Virus record (IMG/VR): IMGVR_UViG_3300038563_000004
Location: 1 to 31,938 of that record
Origin: a virus
Strand: one strand, 5' to 3'
Length of the DNA stretch: 31,938 nt
The notes beneath the pieces are model-generated. The model saw only the letters and a program-made list of their open reading frames with translations, was not told the DNA's origin and did no database searches. The translations under genes and the position numbers were made by a program. Shown one piece after another: positions 15,355-22,408 of the stretch. Each line of letters starts with the position of its first letter. Position 1 is the stretch's first letter.

Positions 15355-17156
15355 TAGTCTGGTTTAGCCTCGCCCCAGTGCGCGCCATATCCCGTATCGA
15401 AAATCATAGGGACATCGCATGGTAGATGGTTGGCGGCCTCTTGGTAGATTTCCTCAACGTAAGGAATATCCTTCTCGAAGACGCTGGAGTTAATTTCATC
15501 GTGTACTGGCACCAGTATCCGCCCGCCAATGGCCGAGATCCTAGGGTCCAGGTAGATCATGGCTTCCTTACCTTGGTCAGCAGCGCTGCCTTGGATCAGA
15601 GTGTTGAGCGCTTTGTAATCCCACGTTCCGCCCCAAGGGCTACGCCCCGGCTCGCAGTAGTACACACGCCCGCCAAGGGTGCGGATAGGCATGCCCATCT
15701 TGAAGCGCTTCTTGCATTCCTTGTCCAGTTCTATAACGTCCGGCAGCATGCCACTGACTGCGCCCTTTAGATACTTGGCCCTTGGCGCTTCGCACTCCAC
15801 CTTGGCCGCCAGCGCCGCCAGACCCATGGAATACACCAGCCCCAGGAAGATTTGCTTGGATTCGAAGCGAGTTACGTCTCCACCTACCAAGTTCTTAATC
15901 CAGAGATAGCAGTCCAGCTGCGGATTGTTGATGTAGGCAGCCATCAGGTCGCCAGCTTCGAAGTGCGCGGTCAGGCGCGGCTCCTGTGACTTAAAGTCAC
16001 CACAAAACCAAACTTGACCCCCCTCAGGTAACAGATAAGTGCGCATATCTGGAAACGGGTCTCCCCAGTAGTCAAGACCTTTATTCTTAGGAACGTTTTG
16101 CCCGTTAGGGTCGCTAGAAGATAGGCGTCCTGTGCGAGTTCCGAAGCCGTCTGGATTTCGTACTTGGTTATACGAGGGGTGAATTCTCCCTCCGTTGGAT
16201 TGACAATAACGAAGCCACGGCTCCATGAATGTACCGATGAGGGTATCGTATAGACTGCGACTTGCCAGAAGGCTTTTAAGCTTGGGATCAGTTTCAAGGA
16301 CGGCCTCCAGACTTGCCTTGCCCATGGACGGCTTGCCAGTGGGCGTCATGATGAACCCAGTGTAGCCCCGTTCCTTGAGTACCTCCGCCAGCGCTGCGTC
16401 CTTGACCTCGAAGTCTGGGCCGACCTTCAAGTGCTCCCTGATCAGCTGGTCCAGGAGCGCCCGCTTGATGTTAGCCTTGTGGCAATCATCACGGAGACGG
16501 GCTTCGTCCACACGGACTCCCCCGTTCTGCATACGACCGAGGATGGGCGCCAGTGTACGCTCCCGGTTATAGGGCTCAAGCATATCCTGGATAGTAGGCT
16601 TGAGGAATTCGTATAGCTCTCTGGTGCGGTATATGTCGCCAATAGCATAAGGGCCGCATAGAGAAACAGGAGTCTCAGAGATGTAAGCACCGCACTCTTT
16701 GCGGCTGCGGCAGTCCGGGACGTTGACCATGATCCAGTCGTACATGTCTTGTTGTTCATCAGGAGCTATCCCGAGCCAGTCTTCCGCCAAGTCTTTGAGA
16801 GACAGTGATCTCGCGTGCGGGTTGTTGAGGTACGCCGCGAAGAGTGTGTCATGCGTAAGTAGTGGGTCGCGTTCAGGAAGATCGAGGTGAAAAGCAAGAA
16901 CAGGAATATCGAAGATAATACCGTTATGAGTAATGAATACTTCATCCCAGTATTTGAGGAGTGCTTCACGGGCCTGCTCCTTTGTACAGTTGTTGCCTGA
17001 CGGGTGGCCCCAGGCCAGATACAGGCGCTGATTACTACCATCAGGCTGCGGAATGCCGAGCGCTACGCCCACAGGGACAGGGCGTAGCGGACGACCCTTT
17101 TCAATCTTCTTGGACTCGATATCGAGTTCAATTTCTAAGCGCTCAGTGCCTAGCAT
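15354..17156 (-). CDS. Family A DNA polymerase with 3'-5' exonuclease
   Basis: A 600-residue replicative polymerase of the T7/Pol I type. Exonuclease motifs: ExoI LDIES (Asp12/Glu14), ExoII THNGIIFDIP, ExoIII YAIGDIYRTREL. Polymerase motifs: SGRLSSxxPNxQNVPK-like segment (TGRLSSSDPNGQNVPK), motif A CGDFKSQEPRL, motif B KQIFLGLVYSMG and motif C PVHDEINSS. There is no 5'-3' exonuclease domain. ExoI lies only 12 residues from the start, so the domain is compact but complete. AGGAGGG precedes ATG 17156, which overlaps the stop of a 25-residue membrane peptide gene. This enzyme should replicate the phage DNA and would have to accept any hydroxymethylated dUTP made by the modification genes. Confidence 0.95.
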   Translation of the reverse strand: MLGTERLEIELDIESKKIEKGRPLRPVPVGVALGIPQPDGSNQRLYLAWGHPSGNNCTKEQAREALLKYWDEVFITHNGIIFDIPVLAFHLDLPERDPLLTHDTLFAAYLNNPHARSLSLKDLAEDWLGIAPDEQQDMYDWIMVNVPDCRSRKECGAYISETPVSLCGPYAIGDIYRTRELYEFLKPTIQDMLEPYNRERTLAPILGRMQNGGVRVDEARLRDDCHKANIKRALLDQLIREHLKVGPDFEVKDAALAEVLKERGYTGFIMTPTGKPSMGKASLEAVLETDPKLKSLLASRSLYDTLIGTFMEPWLRYCQSNGGRIHPSYNQVRNPDGFGTRTGRLSSSDPNGQNVPKNKGLDYWGDPFPDMRTYLLPEGGQVWFCGDFKSQEPRLTAHFEAGDLMAAYINNPQLDCYLWIKNLVGGDVTRFESKQIFLGLVYSMGLAALAAKVECEAPRAKYLKGAVSGMLPDVIELDKECKKRFKMGMPIRTLGGRVYYCEPGRSPWGGTWDYKALNTLIQGSAADQGKEAMIYLDPRISAIGGRILVPVHDEINSSVFEKDIPYVEEIYQEAANHLPCDVPMIFDTGYGAHWGEAKPD

Positions 17157-17233
17157 TAGTAACCCTCCTGATAAGCCTGAGCTATATAGCCAGCGATAAA
17201 CAGCACGATAAAGCCAATAATTAACCAGAGCAT
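17156..17233 (-). CDS. 25-residue single-pass membrane micropeptide
   Basis: The peptide starts MLWLIIGFIVLFIAGYIAQA and ends YQEGY: one membrane helix with a short polar tail. ATG 17233 has GAGG 8 nt upstream, and the TAA overlaps the polymerase ATG (TAATG), so it may couple polymerase translation. It is too short for homology judgement. It could be a membrane anchor, a small regulator, or simply a leader peptide whose translation feeds the polymerase ribosome binding site. Similar micropeptides are encoded at 23501 and 25248. Confidence 0.6.
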   Translation of the reverse strand: MLWLIIGFIVLFIAGYIAQAYQEGY

Positions 17234-17273
17234 GATGATATCCTCAGTAGGTGGCCATCCTTGGCCGGATGGA

Positions 17274-18065
17274 TTAGAAGCGCTTGGCGCGGGCTTCCGA
17301 CTTCCCTTTCAGTTCTGCCTTGGCCGCCAACTGTTCTTCAGTCAGCTCTACGTTGTGCTCGTAGACGCGCTCCAGTTGCTCAAGCGCCCCCTCGGCCTTC
17401 TGTACCAGTGGCATAATCATACTGACGTCCACCAGAGGCCCGTTGAGGAAGGTCAACTTGAAGGTGGTCTTGCGGTCTGGCTCGCTGCCGATGATGGTGT
17501 ACACGCCTAGAGGGGGACGTGCAAACAAAGTGCTAAGCTTGTTGACATACTGCGCCCAGACCTTAACGCTGGTCACTGGGAGTTGCATAGTGGCCAACTC
17601 AGCAGTAGGCAGGTCTTCCACGGTAGTACTGGCCGGAATCATCGCGAGGCGGCGCGTGTTCTTACAGGCTTTGCCTCTACCGCCTTTAGGGTCAGATTCC
17701 CAGGCGTTCCACGGGCAACTAGCACAATCCTCGTTCTGCGGCTTTTGTGATTTAGGATGCGGCGCCATATCCTCGCCATCTTCACTATAGGCGTAGCACA
17801 CAGGGTTCGTAGGGTTTTTCTCGTCATACTCCCCCTCGTAGTACAGGTTTGCATGTGTGCTTGCAATGATGATGACATCGAGCTTGTTCCCAGGGGCTGG
17901 GTCGCCATTGAGGGTAAGGATGCCAGCACGGGTGCCGACGTTACTGGTCGTTGGCTTTTCAATGGCGGTAGCCTTCTTGGCCATTGCCGCCAACATCTCA
18001 TCGTAGTTTGCAAGTTCTTTGCCTTGCTCGGATACAATGCTATCATCAGGTTTTTTCGTGGTCAT
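17274..18065 (-). CDS. Four-cysteine replication-associated protein, possible ssDNA-binding
   Basis: A 263-residue protein upstream of the polymerase. Four cysteines (NPVCYAY, DCASCPW, KACKNTRR, about residues 89-137) are spaced as in a zinc-binding knuckle. Downstream is a beta-rich segment (LPVTSVKVWAQYVNKL, FARPPLGVYTIIGSE, TTFKLTFLNG) and a charged helical C-terminus with ELTEEQLAAKAELKGKSEARA. Phage proteins of this layout usually lie next to DNA polymerase and recombination nucleases, consistent with an ssDNA-binding or annealing factor, but I cannot name the family with certainty. ATG 18065 overlaps the preceding stop in an ATGA; no strong ribosome binding site is visible, so translation is probably coupled. 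Confidence 0.6.
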   Translation of the reverse strand: MTTKKPDDSIVSEQGKELANYDEMLAAMAKKATAIEKPTTSNVGTRAGILTLNGDPAPGNKLDVIIIASTHANLYYEGEYDEKNPTNPVCYAYSEDGEDMAPHPKSQKPQNEDCASCPWNAWESDPKGGRGKACKNTRRLAMIPASTTVEDLPTAELATMQLPVTSVKVWAQYVNKLSTLFARPPLGVYTIIGSEPDRKTTFKLTFLNGPLVDVSMIMPLVQKAEGALEQLERVYEHNVELTEEQLAAKAELKGKSEARAKRF

Positions 18066-18439
18066 ACTATAATACTCGTCGACGGGAGGATAAGGGATAG
18101 TTTCTTCATGTTATCGAAGCGTTCGTTTGACGCTTCCAGGAGTGCCTCCATATTTTCAAGCAGATTATCCAGGCCGCCACTGATAAGTAACATCGACGCC
18201 CAGAACTCAGGGGTCATAGTTTCCAGAGTGGCCCCCATACGCGATTGCATCTGGCACACGCCCAGTGCGTTCATCTTCGTTACAAAGCTGAAGTTGAACG
18301 TAGTGCCGAGCGCTTCGAGCTTTTCACCCACTACTGTCATCAACGCATGAATCTCGTCAATGTCTTCTTGCTTCAACTCCATCTCTGGCGGCTTGGTTGC
18401 AGCCCAAGTGTCCAGTGATACTGTTTTAGGTACTTCCAT
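18062..18439 (-). CDS. Hypothetical helical protein
   Basis: A 125-residue protein starting at ATG 18439, chosen because AGGAG lies 8 nt upstream; the in-frame extension to 18472 would cross the promoter. It begins MEVPKTVSLDTW, followed by an acidic helical region (ELKQEDIDEIHALM), a mixed central part with VTKMNALGVCQMQSRMG, and a C-terminal helix LDNLLENMEALLEASNERFD. It is the first gene after an operator-bearing promoter and is co-transcribed with the four-Cys protein and polymerase. No known family recognised; dimerising replication accessory is a guess from the coiled-coil-like C-terminus. Confidence 0.55.
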   Translation of the reverse strand: MEVPKTVSLDTWAATKPPEMELKQEDIDEIHALMTVVGEKLEALGTTFNFSFVTKMNALGVCQMQSRMGATLETMTPEFWASMLLISGGLDNLLENMEALLEASNERFDNMKKLSLILPSTSIIV

Positions 18440-18464
18440 GCTAGATCTCCTGTTAGGTATTGCT

Positions 18465-18481
18465 GGTGCCACTATAGCACA
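18465..18481 (-). promoter_or_regulatory. Extended -10 promoter overlapped by operator 9-mer
   Basis: Minus strand GTGCTATAGTGGCACC: TGC plus TATAGT gives an extended -10, and AGTGGCACC overlaps its downstream end. A 15-nt identical string (GTGCTATAGTGGCAC) occurs at 31189-31203 before the terminase gene. It lies between the MazG-like gene and the polymerase transcription unit. No good -35 is visible. Confidence 0.72.
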
Positions 18482-19054
18482 TTACGCCTGTGCATTGCTA
18501 CCACCAGACATCATAGTATCGCCTTCCTTGATGAACACGCCGTCAACCATCCGCCCCTTGCGGTCCTTGATAATATTCCAGACGTCTTCGAGAACACGAT
18601 TAGGGTCCAGCCCAAGCTCCACTGCGGCTGCAATACAATCACCGAAGACTGCCGCCAGTATGTCCGCCAGGTGCGGGCTGGCAAGCTCTAGGGCGAGGAT
18701 GCCGATATTGTAGGAGTTTTCACGGAAGGTGGCCTCGGCCCCGATGGAGTCGTCTTTCATGACGTTGGAGATGGTATCTTTGCATGCCTCATAGCTGAAG
18801 CCGTCTGTGTCAGTGAGCTTGCACAGAGAGTGGAGAATGCGGACGTTGGCCTGTGCCCCCATGATGGCCACTATCACCATCTTGTCGCCGAGCGCGTCGG
18901 CCATAACTTCCAGCTTTCCTCGCGCAGCACCAGCAGCGAACTCGCCATGCTCTTCAACGAGCTTGACATACTGGCGCTCCACTGTAGAGCCTTGAACCAA
19001 GTTGCGGTCGTTGGCCCAGCCGATGATCTGGGCTACCAAGTGATCAAGTGTCAT
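18482..19054 (-). CDS. MazG-like NTP pyrophosphohydrolase
   Basis: A 190-residue all-alpha pyrophosphatase. The N-terminal 60 residues carry the metal-binding pattern of MazG/dUTPase-like folds: VEEHGE (Glu34, Glu35, Glu38) followed by EVMADALGD (Glu49, Asp53, Asp57). These enzymes convert (d)NTPs to NMPs and PPi. The C-terminal half (DTISNVMKDDSIGAEATF, AVFGDCIAAAVELGLDPNRV) is a second helical segment. Start is ATG 19054 (GAGG 9 nt upstream), not the longer open frame. In a phage that may replace thymine, a dTTP- or dUTP-directed pyrophosphatase would help purge canonical nucleotides; substrate choice is inference. The stop lies just upstream of an operator-bearing promoter. Confidence 0.72.
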   Translation of the reverse strand: MTLDHLVAQIIGWANDRNLVQGSTVERQYVKLVEEHGEFAAGAARGKLEVMADALGDKMVIVAIMGAQANVRILHSLCKLTDTDGFSYEACKDTISNVMKDDSIGAEATFRENSYNIGILALELASPHLADILAAVFGDCIAAAVELGLDPNRVLEDVWNIIKDRKGRMVDGVFIKEGDTMMSGGSNAQA

Positions 19055-19286
19055 TGTCTGTTTCCTCAGGGATTTTATAGTATTTGCAGTGCTGTACCAT
19101 TGGCTGAAACGACTTGCCGCAGGACTCGCAGTTGAATCCGGCATAGTTCCCCACTTGAGAACCATCCATGAACCTCCAGTACTTGGCAATGGGCACCTTG
19201 CCAAAGGATGGTTCTTCTCTGGGCTCCTCAGTGTAAGCGTACTCAGCCTTACACTGGGAGCAGCACATCACCCAGCGTCTGATCAC
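19044..19286 (-). CDS. Zinc-ribbon protein, two CxxC pairs
   Basis: A small protein of about 80 residues with MCCSQCKAEYAYTEE near the N-terminus and FNCESCGKSFQPM near the C-terminus, two CxxC knuckles typical of a zinc ribbon. The linker contains PIAKYWRFMDGSQV. GTG 19286 overlaps the upstream stop (GTGA), which favours it over ATG 19268; the ribosome binding site is weak for both. The end overlaps the MazG-like start by 11 nt. Phage zinc ribbons often bind host RNA polymerase or nucleic acids, but nothing here identifies the partner. Confidence 0.65.
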   Translation of the reverse strand: MIRRWVMCCSQCKAEYAYTEEPREEPSFGKVPIAKYWRFMDGSQVGNYAGFNCESCGKSFQPMVQHCKYYKIPEETDNDT

Positions 19287-19414
19287 GTGTTGAACTTGGC
19301 CATGATCCACTGCCCAGCCTTGCGGCCGAGAGCGGTGATGGCGTCGGTTCCTGGGAGCCCCAGCAGCGTATAGCCGCCGTAGAGCGCGAGAGGGTACAAG
19401 ATGAAGTCAATCAT
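19283..19414 (-). CDS. 43-residue hypothetical protein with hydrophobic N-terminus
   Basis: A short gene of 43 codons starting at ATG 19414 with AAGG 8 nt upstream, 3 nt after the preceding stop and overlapping the next start by GTGA. The product opens MIDFILYPLALYGGYTLLGL, a likely membrane-inserting or signal-anchor helix, and ends with a basic tail (GRKAGQWIMAKFNT). Tight spacing on both sides supports expression. The family is unknown; a small inner-membrane effector is plausible. Confidence 0.6.
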   Translation of the reverse strand: MIDFILYPLALYGGYTLLGLPGTDAITALGRKAGQWIMAKFNT

Positions 19415-19417
19415 TGG

Positions 19418-19852
19418 TTACGCCTTTTTGTCGGAGAGGTCATAGACGTCGATAAACTCAACGCCTGGCACTTTGAGGTCATTCGCTGTATACTCATCCA
19501 CCGTGCTAGTAGCCAAGCGGAATTGCAACAGAGAGATATCCCCGGTTTCCCTGATAAATTTGACCAGCGCTTCCTTATCGCTGACAGTCGCAACATTTTT
19601 AGTGCTGAGACTGGTTATCCGGCCATCGATCATTACTCCCTCAAGCTTCTGAGCGCGGAACACTTCGATGGCGTAGGATTTAAACGCCGTTTCTGCGGAT
19701 TGTGCGGCCCGCGCTTGGCGCTCCAGCTCTAAGCGCTTAGTGCGCATATCCCGCCACTTAGAAACTGTAACTTCGTAAAGATCACGTGGGGCCGAAGCCG
19801 GGTCCAGAGGAGCTATCGCAGCCAATAGCTCTTCTACTGTTTTGTCAATCAT
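19418..19852 (-). CDS. Conserved phage hypothetical protein (coiled-coil then compact domain)
   Basis: A 144-residue protein. The first half is a long charged helix (SKWRDMRTKRLELERQARAA) and the second half a compact mixed domain: YAIEVFRAQKLEGVMIDGRI, SDKEALVKFIRETG, ISLLQFRLATSTVDEY and PGVEFIDVYDLSDKK. The last motif looks strongly conserved among phage hypothetical proteins of replication operons, but I know of no assigned function. ATG 19852 follows GAGG by 10 nt; the upstream open frame overlaps the preceding gene. A role in host nuclease inhibition or replication support would be speculative. Confidence 0.6.
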   Translation of the reverse strand: MIDKTVEELLAAIAPLDPASAPRDLYEVTVSKWRDMRTKRLELERQARAAQSAETAFKSYAIEVFRAQKLEGVMIDGRITSLSTKNVATVSDKEALVKFIRETGDISLLQFRLATSTVDEYTANDLKVPGVEFIDVYDLSDKKA

Positions 19853-20201
19853 ATTCGTGGAACCTCTGTATGATTTGATTGTACTTGCGGCGGACGGCTT
19901 CGTGGTCCCAGAATACATTCTCCTGGTGTACGCCCATCAGCTCGAAGCCCACAATGGTGGGGGCTTCGTAGGATATGAAGAACATCTCACACCCGCTGCC
20001 AAACTCAGCCATCTGGCGGCTTGGATGGAGTCTGGTGGCGCCCATATCCTGCAGGATAGGCGAGCAGTAATCGAACATATTCTTTACTCCGCTCACTACT
20101 ACATATACCTGTCTCTGGCCGAAGCACTGACGCATTGCCGCCGCCAGCATGGACCGGGTCCGGCCACTGCGCCGCTTATCCCAACGCTCAGGACCGGCCA
20201 T
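19845..20201 (-). CDS. Small P-loop-like protein of unknown role
   Basis: A 118-residue protein whose N-terminus, RRSGRTRSMLAAAMRQCFGQ followed by RQVYVVVSG, resembles a degenerate Walker A (SGRTxxM) leading into a hydrophobic strand, as in small phage P-loop proteins. The canonical GKT/S lysine is missing (Arg-Thr-Arg-Ser instead), so ATP hydrolysis is doubtful. The C-terminal part has CEMFFISYEAPTIVGFELMG and ends in an aromatic helix. It overlaps both neighbours (14 nt upstream, 8 nt downstream). Function unassigned. Confidence 0.55.
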   Translation of the reverse strand: MAGPERWDKRRSGRTRSMLAAAMRQCFGQRQVYVVVSGVKNMFDYCSPILQDMGATRLHPSRQMAEFGSGCEMFFISYEAPTIVGFELMGVHQENVFWDHEAVRRKYNQIIQRFHEYD

Positions 20202-20394
20202 CTTTCACCAACCTTGCGGTAAGGCAGCCGCTTATCCACTCCCAGTCATGCCTGTCATTGGAGTAGTCCTTCTTGAGGACAGCCCGTATGGCACCATCCT
20301 TGGACTCGGCTTCCACAACGCCGTGATCCTGCTTATCCGCCCTGCCTTCCATGCCAGTGGCCAGATAATAGTATGTAACGTGGTACTTGCTCAT
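20188..20394 (-). CDS. 68-residue hypothetical protein
   Basis: A small soluble protein with an alternating strand pattern (MSKYHVTYYYLATGMEGRAD, GVVEAESKDGAIRAVLKKDY) reminiscent of short beta-alpha-beta phage regulators, and a Trp-rich DWEWISGCL near the end. GAGGG 8 nt before ATG 20394 is a good ribosome binding site. The 3' end overlaps the next gene by 14 nt. No family is recognised. Confidence 0.6.
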   Translation of the reverse strand: MSKYHVTYYYLATGMEGRADKQDHGVVEAESKDGAIRAVLKKDYSNDRHDWEWISGCLTARLVKDGRS

Positions 20395-20395
20395 G

Positions 20396-20539
20396 CTAGA
20401 ACCCTCGTTTCTGTTTTATTTTGCTGCATTCCGTATGGTCTGCGTGCTTAGTGCCACACTTCGGCAGCCCGCAAACCTCGCACAGAATCTTCATGGTTGA
20501 GTTCAGAGTGCGGAACCTCAAGGGCGGGGCCTTCTTCAC
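20396..20539 (-). CDS. 47-residue putative zinc-finger micropeptide
   Basis: Starting from GTG 20539, which overlaps the preceding stop (GTGA), this frame encodes a basic N-terminus (MKKAPPLRFRTLNST) followed by MKILCEVCGLPKCGTKHADH and TECSKIK. Cysteines and histidines spaced CxxC-x4-C-x3-H-x2-H-x2-C could coordinate one zinc. An internal ATG at 20494 would give 32 residues but has no ribosome binding site. Ends 2 nt before the next gene's start. The metal-binding pattern makes a genuine gene likely despite its size. Confidence 0.6.
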   Translation of the reverse strand: MKKAPPLRFRTLNSTMKILCEVCGLPKCGTKHADHTECSKIKQKRGF

Positions 20540-20853
20540 AGTTTGTATTCCTCAACTGGGAGCTTAAAGACCAGATTGCCACGCTGAGCGCTCCGCACCC
20601 AGCCCATCGCCTGGAGGCTCCTGCCAAGTTTAGCCAGATCGCTTGTGCTGGGGTTTGGAGCAGCGAACATGATGCCCCACATCTCAGCGGGTCTAACTAC
20701 ATAGACCCCGCGCTTCTCGTACTTCTCCAGCTCCTTGGGGGCAGGCATCCGCCACTTTAGGTCGTTGGTGAAGTCCTCATCCTCGCCAAACGACAGCTTA
20801 GCTCGGAGCTTCGAGACCTCCTTCTCAAGCTCTTCATACGTTGGTCTGGTCAT
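20536..20853 (-). CDS. Hypothetical protein, N-terminal coiled coil
   Basis: A 105-residue protein beginning MTRPTYEELEKEVSKLRAKL, an amphipathic coiled coil, then an aromatic domain with WRMPAPKELEKYEKRGVY, RPAEMWGIMFAA and LGRSLQAMGWVRSAQRG, which could be a small winged-helix-like fold. ATG 20853 is chosen because GGAG lies 9 nt upstream; the TTG at 20868 is not supported. It is the first gene behind an operator-flanked promoter. A DNA-binding regulator is possible but unproven. Confidence 0.58.
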   Translation of the reverse strand: MTRPTYEELEKEVSKLRAKLSFGEDEDFTNDLKWRMPAPKELEKYEKRGVYVVRPAEMWGIMFAAPNPSTSDLAKLGRSLQAMGWVRSAQRGNLVFKLPVEEYKL

Positions 20854-20877
20854 ACTGTACTGCTCCAATTAAGATAC

Positions 20878-20915
20878 GGTGCCACCAGTATACAGGTGGC
20901 ACCGCGCTTTTACAA
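20878..20915 (-). promoter_or_regulatory. Sigma70-like promoter flanked by two operator 9-mers
   Basis: Minus strand: TTGTAA (20910-20915), 17-nt spacer, TATACT (20887-20892). GGTGCCACC (20878-20886) and GGTGGCACC (20895-20903) form a perfect 9-bp inverted repeat with an 8-nt centre that contains the -10. It drives the gene starting at 20853. Confidence 0.78.
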
Positions 20916-20938
20916 CCCCAATCCTAACGATCTTAACC

Positions 20939-21337
20939 CTAAAACGGTATATCGTCGTCAAACTTGTCGAAATCGTTTACTGGCGCTGGGCGCGGAGGAA
21001 TGGGCATATCGAATGGATCCACTTCCTCAGGATGGCCCCCGTCATGTCCAATGGCCAGCAGCTTGCTGATTTCTTCCTTGCACTTGTTGATAACGCCCTG
21101 CGCCTCGCCCATATGGGCAGTGAGGGCTTCTATCATGGCCCCCTTCTCATCGAACTGGGGCAGCTCCCCCCAGTCTACATCAATTATCCTCAGCAGCTTC
21201 CACTTCTGGCCGCTGCCAGCGTAGCCATCCATGGTCAGGCTTTCTATCGCGGTGTATGTGACGGTGGGGCCGCCATAGTTGTTTGTTTGCACGATGGCGT
21301 AGAGGGCCATCTTCTCGGGTATCTTGTCAGTGCTCAT
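20939..21337 (-). CDS. Protein with SSB-like acidic C-terminal tip
   Basis: A 132-residue protein. The N-terminal half is strand-rich (KMALYAIVQTNNYGGPTVTY, KWKLLRIIDVDWGE) and could be a small OB-like or SH3-like barrel; the middle is helical (LTAHMGEAQGVINKCKEEIS). The tail is Pro/Asp-rich and ends DFDKFDDDIPF, a near match to the bacterial SSB C-terminal tip (DDDIPF) that docks replication and repair proteins. Start ATG 21337 has AAAGG upstream. It is the first gene of the minus-strand early unit, right at the divergent control region. It may be the phage SSB or a decoy for host SSB partners. Confidence 0.62.
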   Translation of the reverse strand: MSTDKIPEKMALYAIVQTNNYGGPTVTYTAIESLTMDGYAGSGQKWKLLRIIDVDWGELPQFDEKGAMIEALTAHMGEAQGVINKCKEEISKLLAIGHDGGHPEEVDPFDMPIPPRPAPVNDFDKFDDDIPF

Positions 21338-21508
21338 GCTTTTGTACCTTTGTGGTGTTGTTTGTGTAGGTGCCACTTTGCATTAAGTGGCACCATTGCG
21401 CAACTATTATATGCGCAAATTATTTTATGTCCGGGGCTTGTGCCCCCTGCTAAGTGGTGCCACTATGTACCTGCACCAACAACCCACCCATATAAAAGGT
21501 ACAACAGC
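21338..21508. promoter_or_regulatory. Divergent control region between leftward and rightward units
   Basis: This 171-nt gap holds, left to right: an inverted repeat GGTGCCACTT (21369-21378) / AAGTGGCACC (21385-21394); a different inverted repeat TTGCGCA (21396-21402) / TGCGCAA (21412-21418); an AT-rich block (21404-21428); a small GGGGC/GCCCC hairpin (21433-21446); and a third operator copy GGTGCCACT (21456-21464). Minus promoter: TTGCGC (21398-21403 on plus as GCGCAA), 17 nt, CAAAGT (21375-21380). The plus promoter for 21509 is not clear; TATAAAAGG at 21491-21499 supplies the ribosome binding site. Confidence 0.72.
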
Positions 21509-21934
21509 ATGAACTCACTACTTACCAGCATCGAAGGCATGGACGAATTTGTTGTTACCCCAGCGCCGAACAAATATCTCGTAGCGCTCCGCATTACCCC
21601 AGAGCAGGCAGAGTACTTCAACGGCCATGAGCGCATCAGTGTGGCCCTGGAAATCATGGATAGCGGCTCAGCTGGTGTGCATCATGTACGCACTGTAGCT
21701 GACGACAACGAGCCTGGGCCTGATTTGTTCCCGGCCAGTGATGCTGAGGACTTCACCCCAGAACAGTACTTGGTGCTTACCGCCCCAGAGTTTGAAGCGC
21801 GGGTCAACAAGGCAGTAGTGGACTTCTATACTGCTGTAAAGGACGACCTGGACGAGTACTACAACTTATGTGCCGAGACGTACGGCGGTTCTGCCAACAT
21901 TGCAAGCCTCCTGGCGCTGCTGACTAAAGAATGA
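21509..21934 (+). CDS. Hypothetical acidic protein, first rightward early gene
   Basis: A 141-residue acidic protein starting at ATG 21509 with AAGG 8 nt upstream. It begins MNSLLTSIEGMDEF, has a strand-rich N-terminal half (KYLVALRITPEQAEYFNG, RISVALEIMD) and an acidic helical C-terminus (NKAVVDFYTAVKDDLDEYYN). The open frame extends far upstream to 20879 but that part lies antisense to two other genes and across the control region, so it is excluded. First position in the early block and strong acidity fit a host-takeover or DNA-mimic-like role, but that is a guess. Confidence 0.65.
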   Translation: MNSLLTSIEGMDEFVVTPAPNKYLVALRITPEQAEYFNGHERISVALEIMDSGSAGVHHVRTVADDNEPGPDLFPASDAEDFTPEQYLVLTAPEFEARVNKAVVDFYTAVKDDLDEYYNLCAETYGGSANIASLLALLTKE

Positions 21935-22116
21935 AGAAGTGGAGGGTCATGCGCAACGACTTTATAGGTGGTACTGGCGTTGAGCGCGACAACTTGAGCC
22001 AGGAGGAGGCTGATGGCCTCCTGGCCGCCAAGCAGAAGAAGTACAAAAACGGGCGCGACAAGCAAAACCGCGCCTACTTCGTGCAAGAGTATGAAGAGAG
22101 CAGGCACAACAAATGA
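21931..22116 (+). CDS. 61-residue basic hypothetical protein
   Basis: A short, highly charged protein (MKKWRVMRNDFIGGTG, then QEEADGLLAAKQKKYKNGRD) overlapping the previous stop (ATGA at 21931) and the next start (ATGA at 22113). The helical, Lys/Glu-rich body with an aromatic C-terminus (AYFVQEYEE) might bind nucleic acid. Family not recognised. Coupled overlaps at both ends support that it is expressed. Confidence 0.62.
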   Translation: MKKWRVMRNDFIGGTGVERDNLSQEEADGLLAAKQKKYKNGRDKQNRAYFVQEYEESRHNK

Positions 22117-22406
22117 GCCACTTCGAAGATGTAGTGCTGATTGACGCCGTGTTCGGGTACTGCGCCCGTAATAACGTAGAGGTCAACAGCCTCAGCGATC
22201 TTACCTTCCTGGAAGTGTCTAAGCGCTTAGCGTTTGACGCTGAGAAACACCCACGTTGGATCCAGGCCAGCCGTGAGATCCGCCGGGGCTATGCCATCTG
22301 CCACTCGGCGTGTCACATTAAGCGCATCCAGCATTTTATGCGCAGCCATGATACTGATGCCCCCGCCAACGTGGTTGAATTCCCCACCACTACAACGAGG
22401 CATTGA
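22113..22406 (+). CDS. 97-residue hypothetical protein
   Basis: Starts at ATG 22113 in an ATGA overlap. Sequence features: MSHFEDVVLIDAVFGYCARN, a helical middle (FLEVSKRLAFDAEKHP) and a His/Cys-containing helix (GYAICHSACHIKRIQHFMRS) that could bind a metal but lacks a recognised finger spacing. The C-terminus is Thr-rich. It carries the 12-bp palindrome CTAAGCGCTTAG (22219-22230) that also occurs at 19729-19740. Function unknown. Confidence 0.58.
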   Translation: MSHFEDVVLIDAVFGYCARNNVEVNSLSDLTFLEVSKRLAFDAEKHPRWIQASREIRRGYAICHSACHIKRIQHFMRSHDTDAPANVVEFPTTTTRH

Positions 22407-22408
22407 TC

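Noticed and set aside
21433-21446. GGGGC/GCCCC hairpin as terminator
   Set aside because: Only a 5-bp stem and no T-run on either strand.
20879-21508. 5' extension of the 21509 gene
   Set aside because: It runs antisense through the SSB-tip gene and across the divergent control region; ATG 21509 has its own ribosome binding site.
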